NCBI GenBank assembly: GCA_965146665.1
Contig: CBCTHE010000004.1
Location: 225,486-289,485, forward strand
Source: Ructibacterium sp965146665
GTDB taxonomy: Bacteria > Bacillota > Clostridia > Monoglobales > Monoglobaceae
Length of the DNA: 64,000 nucleotides
Reading direction: 5' to 3'
Shown here: positions 33,196 to 41,030 of the stretch, in pieces
Numbering within the stretch: position 1 is the first letter of the stretch
Layout: each line of letters starts with the position of its first letter
Notes under the pieces: model-generated
Databases searched by the model: none
What the model was told of the DNA's origin: nothing
The model's input: the letters and a program-made list of their open reading frames with translations, nothing else
Made by a program: the position numbers and the translations under genes

Positions 33196-35910
33196 TTAAT
33201 TCTCAATCAATACAACAGCCTGTGCGTCATTGTCCTCCATCAGAACAAAGACCTTGGTTGCCTCCTCCTTATCCGTCTGACTGACGGTGGCAATATCATC
33301 CGTTGTCGCCGTGCTTATGGTTCCTTTTTTTCTGTCATACAGATAAACAGGCTGGCCGTCCTCCTTCAGCAGTCTGACAATTTGCTGCTGCTGATATTCG
33401 TCAAAGTATACTGTGATTTCATCAATCATCTGATTCACCTGGAAATCATAAAAATCCTGCTGCAGATCCGCAATGATGCCGTAATAGCCCTTTTCTTTTT
33501 CACCGTAGGACTCCAGTCCCTGAACGCTTGCCAGAATGTCAAGCTGGTCTACTCTGCCGTATGCGTCGGTGGTATATCTGATGAGATCGCCCGCCTTAAG
33601 CTTTTTGCGCACAGTTTCAAATGCGTTGCCGGAGGATTTGGTATCCACTGTGCACTTTTCCTTGTCATTGAGCAGCTCAATGGAATATACGATGCTGTCC
33701 TCATCGCCCCGCAGTTCACCCAGTTCCGAAGCAACGCTTCCCACCATGCATATATCCGCCGTATCCGGCACAATGGTGGCCTGCGACGCGTCCATATAAG
33801 CCGATATCAAAAGCACATCCACCGGCTCTGCCTCCTGCCTGCGCTTGATTTCCGCATCGGACAGGGCGGAACTGTATACCCTGTGGTATGCGCTGACGCC
33901 GTAAACCTCATTGGCTGTGGATTCGTCTGCCAGCTGTACCCGTACATAATAATCTTCCTCTTCGTCATAAAACTTTGGAATACAGATAAACATTGTATTT
34001 TTATCTGTGGCATAGCCCCTTTGCAGTCCTTCGCCGCCAAACGAGAGAATCTCCCCGTTAAAGTCATACTTGTCCAGTACAGCCGGGACATCGTAAGTGG
34101 TGATCTCCCTGATCTCACCGTCTGCGTTGAGATCAAGCCGAACGATTTTGCCGGCAACGGCCCGGATGTCCTCCCTTTCAAATGCTTCTCCGTTCAGCTT
34201 CATCCTGTCTGCTCCGCAGAATTCCTTCAGAATGTCATTCTGAAAATTATAATAGATTTTTTCATTTCCCGAAATTGTTTTTACTTCCTTTTCCGGCGTC
34301 ATGCCCTGGAGCAGTCTGATCCTCACGGTTCCGCTGAAATTGTCCTCCACCGCTGCCTGAACGGCATAACCGAACACTTCTGTATTTTGCTCTGACCTGC
34401 CGCACGGTCCAACAAGCCCGCCATATGCATCCACAGCAAAAAGGCCGGTAACGCCCAGCAGTTCGGTACCGCTGTCCAAATACTGGTAGATGGAAAAGCT
34501 TCCGTCCGCTGTCTTTGCGGGTGTAAAGCGCTCGCCGTCCACTGTGACGGCATCGTCAAACACACCGTCAACCGCGCCGCTGATGGTCCGGTCCGAGGTC
34601 ACAATCTTTATGTATTCATCATTTTCACTGGCCGCGACGCTGATGGCACTGCCCGCTGGGATCTCGGTATACGGAACGGGATTTCCATTGCGGTCATAAA
34701 TACCGCAAATGTATTCTGGCTCGTCGCGGCTGACTCTGACCCCGTTTTTGCCATGGTAGGTCTGCCGCCCCTCAAAGTACACCATTCCCACCTCTTCACT
34801 GATCCTGCTGACGATAAAGCTCTCCCGCTCCTCTATGACCAAAACCTCTATCCTGCCGTCCGCATCATTGTCTATGCCGCGGTAAAATCCGCTGTATATC
34901 TGCTTGGGCGCGGCGGCACGCCTGCCGTTGTAAATGCAGATGAGACTGCTGTCATAAAAATATTTCTTCGAGGTTTTATGGGAAGCATCCGAATAGACAA
35001 TAATATTGTTGGAGCGCAGATCCACCATGTCCGGTTCCGCTTCCCAAATCTTATTTTCATAATCGGAGACAAAGAGTTCCACAATCTCCGGACGGCCGGT
35101 CGTTTTGCTTTCCCGGGTCCAGCCCTCCACATAATACCCCAAAAATCCGGTATAGTCAGCAGAGCAGTCGTACACATTCTCCCCGATCTGAACCTGATTT
35201 TCTTCAATAGAGATTGTTTCGGATACCGCGGATACTGCCCCGGTTTCAAGCAAAATCCCATTGACCTCGGACAATTCCTGGGCCGCGCTGTAGAGCTCAT
35301 AAAGCGTTAACCCCTCTGTGTTTTTCGCATACTCGTCCCGGCCCGCGCTTTTCTCCAGCGGGACAACGTCAAGAGTATTGTTGATCATCCCGCAGACTGT
35401 GCCTCTGGTGACATTGCCGTCAAGCCGCTCTGAATCATAGGTAATGCCAAGTCTTGTACCCGCCGCGTAATACCCATCCGGATATCCGCCAAGCTCCTTT
35501 GCCATCACGTCATAGCCCGCGGCGCTGACCAGTATTTTCACAGTTTCGTCATAGGTGACATATTCATCCGGGCGGAAGGTATTTTCCGTGTCACCCGTGA
35601 TTATGCCCATACTGTCAGCCATTGCAATCAGGCCGCTTGCCCAGTGGGAAGCGGGCACGTCCGAAAACCGCGTTTCCTCATTGTGCTGGCCGGCCTTGCC
35701 GTAAAGCCTGAGCCGAAGCGCCACTGCCACAAACTCCGCTCTCGTAATAAATGCATCAAAATGAAGATCACCGCTTTCGTCCCCTTCCATAATACCCAGC
35801 CCGCATACACGCTGCTGCGCATATGCCCCAGCTTTTGGCTCAGCCGCATTGGCTGCTGACGGGAACAGCATGCATCCCATGAGTAAGAGCGTCAACCATT
35901 TTTTCACCAT
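33196..35910 (-). CDS. SLH surface protein with large unrecognised C-terminal region
   Basis: A 904-residue secreted protein. Signal peptide 1-22, then three SLH repeats (about 28-200), with ITRAEFVAVALRLRL and TRFSDVPASHWASGLIAMAD, FRPDEYVTYDETVKIL and a degenerate third with NVTRGTVCGMIN. The remaining 650 or so residues are beta-rich, not recognisable by family, and contain repeated small folds (ISGAVDGVFDDAVTVDGERF; VRLDLNADGEIREITTYD). It is a full-length paralogue of the 854-residue protein at 45841-48405. AGGAGG precedes the ATG by 8 bases. It lies between the binding lipoprotein and the lectin/lyase genes of half A, so it probably anchors or organises the glycan-handling complex on the wall. 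Confidence 0.88.
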   Translation of the reverse strand: MVKKWLTLLLMGCMLFPSAANAAEPKAGAYAQQRVCGLGIMEGDESGDLHFDAFITRAEFVAVALRLRLYGKAGQHNEETRFSDVPASHWASGLIAMADSMGIITGDTENTFRPDEYVTYDETVKILVSAAGYDVMAKELGGYPDGYYAAGTRLGITYDSERLDGNVTRGTVCGMINNTLDVVPLEKSAGRDEYAKNTEGLTLYELYSAAQELSEVNGILLETGAVSAVSETISIEENQVQIGENVYDCSADYTGFLGYYVEGWTRESKTTGRPEIVELFVSDYENKIWEAEPDMVDLRSNNIIVYSDASHKTSKKYFYDSSLICIYNGRRAAAPKQIYSGFYRGIDNDADGRIEVLVIEERESFIVSRISEEVGMVYFEGRQTYHGKNGVRVSRDEPEYICGIYDRNGNPVPYTEIPAGSAISVAASENDEYIKIVTSDRTISGAVDGVFDDAVTVDGERFTPAKTADGSFSIYQYLDSGTELLGVTGLFAVDAYGGLVGPCGRSEQNTEVFGYAVQAAVEDNFSGTVRIRLLQGMTPEKEVKTISGNEKIYYNFQNDILKEFCGADRMKLNGEAFEREDIRAVAGKIVRLDLNADGEIREITTYDVPAVLDKYDFNGEILSFGGEGLQRGYATDKNTMFICIPKFYDEEEDYYVRVQLADESTANEVYGVSAYHRVYSSALSDAEIKRRQEAEPVDVLLISAYMDASQATIVPDTADICMVGSVASELGELRGDEDSIVYSIELLNDKEKCTVDTKSSGNAFETVRKKLKAGDLIRYTTDAYGRVDQLDILASVQGLESYGEKEKGYYGIIADLQQDFYDFQVNQMIDEITVYFDEYQQQQIVRLLKEDGQPVYLYDRKKGTISTATTDDIATVSQTDKEEATKVFVLMEDNDAQAVVLIEN

Positions 35911-36047
35911 AACCGTAACCTCCTAAAACTGCTGTCTTTACATACAGACCTGCAGCAGAACTGAACAACCCCGCCGGATTCTATTGTGCCGGCAAGAGGC
36001 CGCCCCTTCACGCACAGCCGCCTTGCCGCGATTTCCCGCGCTTCTGC

Positions 36048-37634
36048 CTATCTGCTTTTATAATCCTGATACGCCTGATTCATAAGCGCGGTATATTCCT
36101 CCACGCCAAGCTTTTTCATGTTGGCGACATAGTCATCCCAGCTCGCGTCAACCGACAGACCGCTCACAAGCCACTTCTGTGTCATCTCTTTGTTATAGGC
36201 TGTTATCTGTGCCGAGAGCTCCTGAATTTTGTCAGATATATCATCCGGCATCATAAACTGCGGGATCTGCTCTGTGAAATAGCCGTTATCCACATATTCG
36301 TTGATTCCCTTAAGCGCAATTTCATTGGTCCACTGTTCTTCATACCAGAAGTCGGCCCAATACCCAAAGTACATCTGCGCGCCAACATCTGACAGAGCCG
36401 TATACGGAGACTTCTCCGGGTTCTTTAATACATAATCCGTAAAGACCGGTTTGCCGTCCACCATGTTATAGCATTCGCCCTCTATCCCAAAATTGGCCAT
36501 TCTTCTGCCTTCCTCTGTAAACCAAAAGTCAAAGAACTTCATGGTTTCCTCTTTATGCTTATTGGTGGCAGACATCGCCCAGCCTCCGCCGGACAGCGGC
36601 GCGCGCGTCTCCGTTTCTCTTATCACGCCGTCCGGCCCTGCCGGGGGCGTCATGGGCACAAAGGAAAAGCCTTTTATTTTCTCCGTCAAGCGGTTATTGT
36701 ATTCCGCTGTAGAGGCAAACCAATCATGGGTGATGCCGCCCAAATTGTTTTCAAGGAGAATATCACGGGCGTTATTTCCTCTGGTAAAGATCTCAGGATC
36801 AATCAGCCCCTCCTGATACCATTTGGATATTTCCTTATATGCCGTTCTGTACGCCGGTTCAACCGGTCCATATTTTATCACCCCATCCTCCAAGTAGAAA
36901 TCCCTGTAGGCATTAAATAGGATGAGCAGGCTCCATATCCCGTCATTGCTTTCAGAGGTACGGCTGAAAAACGGAATTTCATCAGCCTGGCCATTCCCGT
37001 TGGGGTCCCCTTCCTTGAATGCCTTCAGCACCTGATAAAACTCCTCCGCATTTTTAGGCACTTCAAGGCCCAGCTTATCAAGCCAGTCCTGCCTGATAAA
37101 CCAGCCGCCGGCCGCCGGTCCATCGGCAATCCTTGGTATAAAATACAGCTTTCCGTCCGAGGACATGGCGCCCTTTTTAATGTCTGGATGCTCGTCAAAA
37201 AACTTTTTGATATTCGGCGCGTACTGGTCGATCAGGGGATTCAGATCCTCAAAGGCGCCCGCATTGCCATATTCAATAAACGGCTCTGACTCCACATACT
37301 GCACAATATCCGCAATGTTTTTGGAGGATACCATCAGGTTAAGCGCCTGCGCAGCGTCGGACGAACTTTGCGACACCACGCTCTTGAGTGATACATTGGT
37401 CATTTCCTTTGCCTTTTGAAACACCTTGTTGTTTTCATCAAATGTGGAGCCATAGTTCAGATAGAACAGGCTCAGTTCAAGCGGTTTCTCTGAAATCAGA
37501 TAGGGTTTGTCCTCTGTAGTGACACTGGCCTCCGGTTTTGTGTCACCGCATGCTGAAAACCCCAGCGCACAGCCTGCCGCCAGGACTCCCGCGGCCAATC
37601 GTTTCATCATGCTTCTGCAATTCAATTTCATCAT
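36048..37634 (-). CDS. ABC transporter substrate-binding lipoprotein, Lpl/LipO-like
   Basis: Extracellular solute-binding protein, family 1 type, 528 residues. Start at the ATG at 37634, 5 bases after GGAG (a second ATG at 37631 is equally possible). Lipoprotein signal: MKRLAAGVLAAGCALGFSAC with the lipid-attached Cys29. The mature part has features of LplA/LipO-type binders: YFIPRIADGPAAGGWFIRQD, FKEGDPNGNGQADEIPFF and GGGWAMSATNKHKEETMKFF. It follows two Lpl-type permease genes and GH88 in one operon and should deliver oligosaccharides, probably unsaturated uronyl products, to them. No ATPase is encoded here, so a shared MsmK-like subunit is expected. Confidence 0.92.
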   Translation of the reverse strand: MMKLNCRSMMKRLAAGVLAAGCALGFSACGDTKPEASVTTEDKPYLISEKPLELSLFYLNYGSTFDENNKVFQKAKEMTNVSLKSVVSQSSSDAAQALNLMVSSKNIADIVQYVESEPFIEYGNAGAFEDLNPLIDQYAPNIKKFFDEHPDIKKGAMSSDGKLYFIPRIADGPAAGGWFIRQDWLDKLGLEVPKNAEEFYQVLKAFKEGDPNGNGQADEIPFFSRTSESNDGIWSLLILFNAYRDFYLEDGVIKYGPVEPAYRTAYKEISKWYQEGLIDPEIFTRGNNARDILLENNLGGITHDWFASTAEYNNRLTEKIKGFSFVPMTPPAGPDGVIRETETRAPLSGGGWAMSATNKHKEETMKFFDFWFTEEGRRMANFGIEGECYNMVDGKPVFTDYVLKNPEKSPYTALSDVGAQMYFGYWADFWYEEQWTNEIALKGINEYVDNGYFTEQIPQFMMPDDISDKIQELSAQITAYNKEMTQKWLVSGLSVDASWDDYVANMKKLGVEEYTALMNQAYQDYKSR

Positions 37635-37663
37635 TCTCTCTCCTTTTCTCTTTATATATTGTT

Positions 37664-38530
37664 TTATCCCTTCACAGCCCCAACCGTCATTCCCTTGATA
37701 AAGTACTTTTGTATAAACGGATAGAAGGCAACCATGGGCAAGATGGATACGACAATCGTTGCGTAGATAAAGGTCTCCTGAGAAATTTTTTGTGTCATAT
37801 CCACCTTTGAATCGCTGACCGCCGCAATTTCCACAATCATTTTCTTGAGGACAACCTGAAGCGGGATCTTGCTGTCGGTCTGCAGCAGTACCATTGCCCA
37901 AAAGTACCCGTTCCAGCGTGATACGGCATAAAACAACGCAACCGTTGCCAAAGACGGCATTGCCAGCGGCAAATATATTTTGAATAAAATATAGGGATCG
38001 CTGGCGCCGTCTATCCGCGCGGCCTCCTCCAACGCGTCCGGAATTCCCTCAAAGTATGTGCGCAGAACAATGACATTAAAGGCAGACAGCGCAAAGGGGA
38101 TCAGAATGCCCCATCTCGAATCCAGCATATGCAGATTGACAATATTCAAATATGTGGGGATTGTCCCGGCTTGAAACCACAGGGTAAGCGAGATGAAAAA
38201 ACCGAAAAACCGCCTTCCCATCAGCCGCTTCTTTGACAGGGAATAAGCCCCCAGAATGGTCAGGACCATGCTGACCGCCACACCTGCCACTGTGTAAAAG
38301 ATCGTGTTTCCGTACGCAAGCCAAATGGACGAATTGGACAGTACTCTCTGATAGCTCTCCAGCGTCAGTCCCTTGGGCAAAAGTATCACATTACCGCCAA
38401 TTACCTCGGATGAACTGCTGAATGATGCGGACAGAATATAAATTAACGGGTAAATGCACAATATGGCGATAAGAGTCAGCAGCACATAATTGATTGCATA
38501 AAACAGTTTTTCTCCTTTAGACTCTCTCAT
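37664..38530 (-). CDS. Carbohydrate ABC transporter permease, LplC-like
   Basis: Inner-membrane permease with 288 residues and six helices. The EAA loop that contacts the ATPase is present as EGIPDALEEAARIDGASDPYI. The start MRESKGEKLFYAINYVLLTL and the ending KYFIKGMTVGAVKG match the LplC/YtcP subgroup, not MalG. It is paired with the LplB-like permease on the other side of GH88 and with the binding lipoprotein 29 bases downstream. Confidence 0.93.
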   Translation of the reverse strand: MRESKGEKLFYAINYVLLTLIAILCIYPLIYILSASFSSSSEVIGGNVILLPKGLTLESYQRVLSNSSIWLAYGNTIFYTVAGVAVSMVLTILGAYSLSKKRLMGRRFFGFFISLTLWFQAGTIPTYLNIVNLHMLDSRWGILIPFALSAFNVIVLRTYFEGIPDALEEAARIDGASDPYILFKIYLPLAMPSLATVALFYAVSRWNGYFWAMVLLQTDSKIPLQVVLKKMIVEIAAVSDSKVDMTQKISQETFIYATIVVSILPMVAFYPFIQKYFIKGMTVGAVKG

Positions 38531-38575
38531 TTCTTTTCCTCCTGCTTTGTCTGTAAAAAAGACGCGTTATTTTGC

Positions 38576-39727
38576 CTACCAGATTAAAAACTCACAGCCA
38601 ATCAGTTTCAGCATGGCTTCGGCAAAGAAGAAGTCACCGTATATAATTGGTATATGCACGCCCTTCATGTCATTGAGCGGATATCGCTCCGAGCCCATCT
38701 GGACAACAGAATCTTCTTCGCCGCTGTAATTGCAAAAATTCCGGTCGATTGCCTTCAGCATCTCAACCGCCGCCTGGGTATACATTCGCCCCTCGGCGGG
38801 TGAAACATATTTTGCGGTTTCAAGGATACCGCATGCGGCACACACACCCGCCGTACTGTCAAAGTACATGGGTTCCAGAGGCGCCCTGAAATCTATGACC
38901 GGTAAATATCCATTAGCCCGGCAGTTGGCAATAAAATAGTTGGCAGTTTTAACAGCGGCATCCAGATATCGCTTCTCACCGGTATGAATATAGGAAAGTA
39001 TGGTTCCGTAAACCGCCCAGGCCTGCCCCCTTGACCAGCATGAGGTCTCGCTGCAGCCCTGGCCGCCGTGCACTCTGACAGCCTCTCCAGTCTCTGTATC
39101 ATGCTCAACAATATGATTGATGCTGCCGTCCGCTCTGATATGGTCACGCAATGTCATGTCCGCGTGCGCCATCGCAATTCTTTTGAATCGTGGGTCCCCG
39201 ATTTCCTCAGAAGCCCAATACAAAAGAGGTATGTTCATCATGCAGTCAATGATTGACCAGCCCTGGTTTCCCCCCTCCTCCCAGGGACCGTTCCATGCCC
39301 TGATATAACCGCCGTCAATATTAAACCGTGCCGCAAGCGATGCCGCCGCCGCAAGGTTCCTGTTTAAGGACCTCTGATTACCGGTCAGCCGGTAGTTGGC
39401 GCCGCTGAGGATATGCCACATAAAGCCCACGTCATGGTGCAGCATTTTATAGTTTTCCAATGCCCCGTCCATAAGCGTCTCCGAACACTCCGCCGTTATT
39501 TTGTAATCCTCGCAGCCTGTCCCCTTATACATCAGCCACATCATGCCGCCCCAGAACCCGTTGGTCCAGGCGGTTAAATTTGTATCCTTCTTGTCGTCAT
39601 GCACACCGTTCACTGTTGTATACGGGAGCTTGCCGCGGCTCTTAACCGCTGTCCGGCTCAGCTTTTTATCAAGTTTTTCCCATGTTTCTTCAATCCACGC
39701 TGCATTTTCTTTCATCACAGATTTCAT
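38576..39727 (-). CDS. GH88 unsaturated uronyl hydrolase
   Basis: Cytoplasmic glycoside hydrolase of family 88, 383 residues, no signal peptide. It removes the 4,5-unsaturated uronic acid left on oligosaccharides by polysaccharide lyases, by hydration of the double bond. The two catalytic aspartates are visible: Asp99 in LHHDVGFMWH and Asp161 in WSIIDCMMNIPLLYWA, matching Asp88 and Asp149 of the Bacillus enzyme. WSRGQAWAVYG is the conserved barrel segment. It lies between the two permease genes of half A, so import and this step are coregulated. It directly supports the view that the locus handles lyase products. Confidence 0.94.
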   Translation of the reverse strand: MKSVMKENAAWIEETWEKLDKKLSRTAVKSRGKLPYTTVNGVHDDKKDTNLTAWTNGFWGGMMWLMYKGTGCEDYKITAECSETLMDGALENYKMLHHDVGFMWHILSGANYRLTGNQRSLNRNLAAAASLAARFNIDGGYIRAWNGPWEEGGNQGWSIIDCMMNIPLLYWASEEIGDPRFKRIAMAHADMTLRDHIRADGSINHIVEHDTETGEAVRVHGGQGCSETSCWSRGQAWAVYGTILSYIHTGEKRYLDAAVKTANYFIANCRANGYLPVIDFRAPLEPMYFDSTAGVCAACGILETAKYVSPAEGRMYTQAAVEMLKAIDRNFCNYSGEEDSVVQMGSERYPLNDMKGVHIPIIYGDFFFAEAMLKLIGCEFLIW

Positions 39728-39826
39728 CGCACTTTCCTTTCCGCGCCGCCGCGCCAGTTATTTATAAAATCCCTGCCTTGTCTTCTCCGCGGTCATTCTC
39801 CCCGTCTCATCCAGAACCCGTTCTTC

Positions 39827-40741
39827 TTACCACAATCCTGTCTCGGCGGCCCTGTTGCTGAGCCAATTCACGCTCCAAACCAAAACGAATGCGACCACCG
39901 CGTTGAACAGGCCCACCGCGGTTGCATAATCGTATTTGCCGTCCACAAGACCGGTCCGGTACACAAACGTACTGATCACATCCGCAGTTTCATAAGTTGC
40001 CGGCTGATACAGCAGTATAATGGCCTCATACCCTACCTCCATGATCGTACCCAGTTTCAGGATAAACATGATGATGACTGTCGGCAGGATACCAGGCAGA
40101 GAGACATGGATCATCTGCCGCAGTTTTCCGGCCCCGTCAATGGATGCTGCCTCATAGAGTTCCGCGTCCACAGCCGCAAGCGCCGCAATGTATACGATTG
40201 AATTATATCCGGTATCCTTCCATATGTTCATCAGCAGATAAATCCACCGGAACGACTCCTTCTGCATGAGGAAATACTGCTTTTCGCCCCCCAGCTTTGA
40301 GATCAGCACATTGATAATTCCGTTGGACGGCGCTAAAAAGCTGGTTACAATTCCGGTCACGACAACAATGGAGATAAAATACGGCAGATAGGTTACAGTT
40401 TGAACCGTTTTTTTGAATTTCCTGTTTTTCACCTCGTTCAGCATAAGGGCAAAGATTACGGACAGCGGGAATGCAAAAACAAGATTCATCAGACTGATGA
40501 TGACGGTGTTTTTGAGCAGTCTGAAAAAATACGGGCTTTCAAAAAACGTTTGAAAATGTTTCAGTCCTACCCATGCGCTGTCGGTAATACCTTTAAATAG
40601 GTTGTAGTCCTTAAACGCAATTTGCAGTCCATACATGGGCGTATATGCAAACAGCACGTACCAAAGCAAAAACGGTGCCAGAAATATGTACAGCCATTTG
40701 TCCTTCATCAGCCTGGCCGCAAGGCCTGTTTTTTTCATCAT
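39827..40741 (-). CDS. Carbohydrate ABC transporter permease, LplB-like
   Basis: Inner-membrane permease with 304 residues and six helices, first gene of half A. PFLLWYVLFAYTPMYGLQIA at about 19-38 is typical of LplB, and the EAA loop is AAVDAELYEAASIDGAGKLR. Start ATG at 40741, followed by a second ATG. The gene is preceded and overlapped (ATGA) by a 14-codon leader frame with a much better ribosome binding site. The promoter region has a fair -10 (TATGAT) but no -35, as expected if the AraC-type regulator upstream activates it. Confidence 0.93.
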   Translation of the reverse strand: MMKKTGLAARLMKDKWLYIFLAPFLLWYVLFAYTPMYGLQIAFKDYNLFKGITDSAWVGLKHFQTFFESPYFFRLLKNTVIISLMNLVFAFPLSVIFALMLNEVKNRKFKKTVQTVTYLPYFISIVVVTGIVTSFLAPSNGIINVLISKLGGEKQYFLMQKESFRWIYLLMNIWKDTGYNSIVYIAALAAVDAELYEAASIDGAGKLRQMIHVSLPGILPTVIIMFILKLGTIMEVGYEAIILLYQPATYETADVISTFVYRTGLVDGKYDYATAVGLFNAVVAFVLVWSVNWLSNRAAETGLW

Positions 40742-40782
40742 TTTAATCGCCGGCTCCTTCCGCTCTTCTTTTTTTCTTTCAT
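40738..40782 (-). CDS. Short basic leader peptide overlapping the LplB-like gene
   Basis: ATG at 40782, preceded by GGAGGAGGAACC about 11 bases away, opens a frame encoding MKEKKKSGRSRRLK. Its TGA overlaps the permease ATG as ATGA. A stop-start overlap after a strong ribosome binding site suggests translational coupling. No function is known, and chance is possible in so short a frame. Confidence 0.45.
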   Translation of the reverse strand: MKEKKKSGRSRRLK

Positions 40783-40902
40783 CAATTTAGGTTCCTCCTC
40801 CCTTTCTATGCCTTTTTCATCATAGCAAAAGAATTGCGAAAAGTATATATATCGTTTTTGTCCTTGTTGACTTTTTTTGTTCTTTAGCAAGAAAAAGCAA
40901 TA

Positions 40903-40936
40903 AAAGCAGCGTACGTTCTCCCCCCGTACGCTGCTT
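40903..40936 (-). terminator. Terminator of the half-A sensor-regulator gene
   Basis: AAAGCAGCGTACG pairs with CGTACGCTGCTTT across a short C-rich loop; on the minus strand TTGCTTTTT follows. It separates the regulator gene (ending 41031) from the half-A transporter operon. Confidence 0.8.
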
Positions 40937-41030
40937 TATCACTTTTTCTTCTTTTGTTATTTTTATAACTGGGTACCATAATCCATAAGTGTCAAATCTC
41001 TGCGGTCAACGCAGAGAACATTTCGGTTCT

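Noticed and set aside
37634..37901. Long N-terminal extension of the half-A binding lipoprotein
   Set aside because: The frame runs 89 codons upstream into the LplC-like gene, but the lipoprotein signal and ribosome binding site place the start at 37634.
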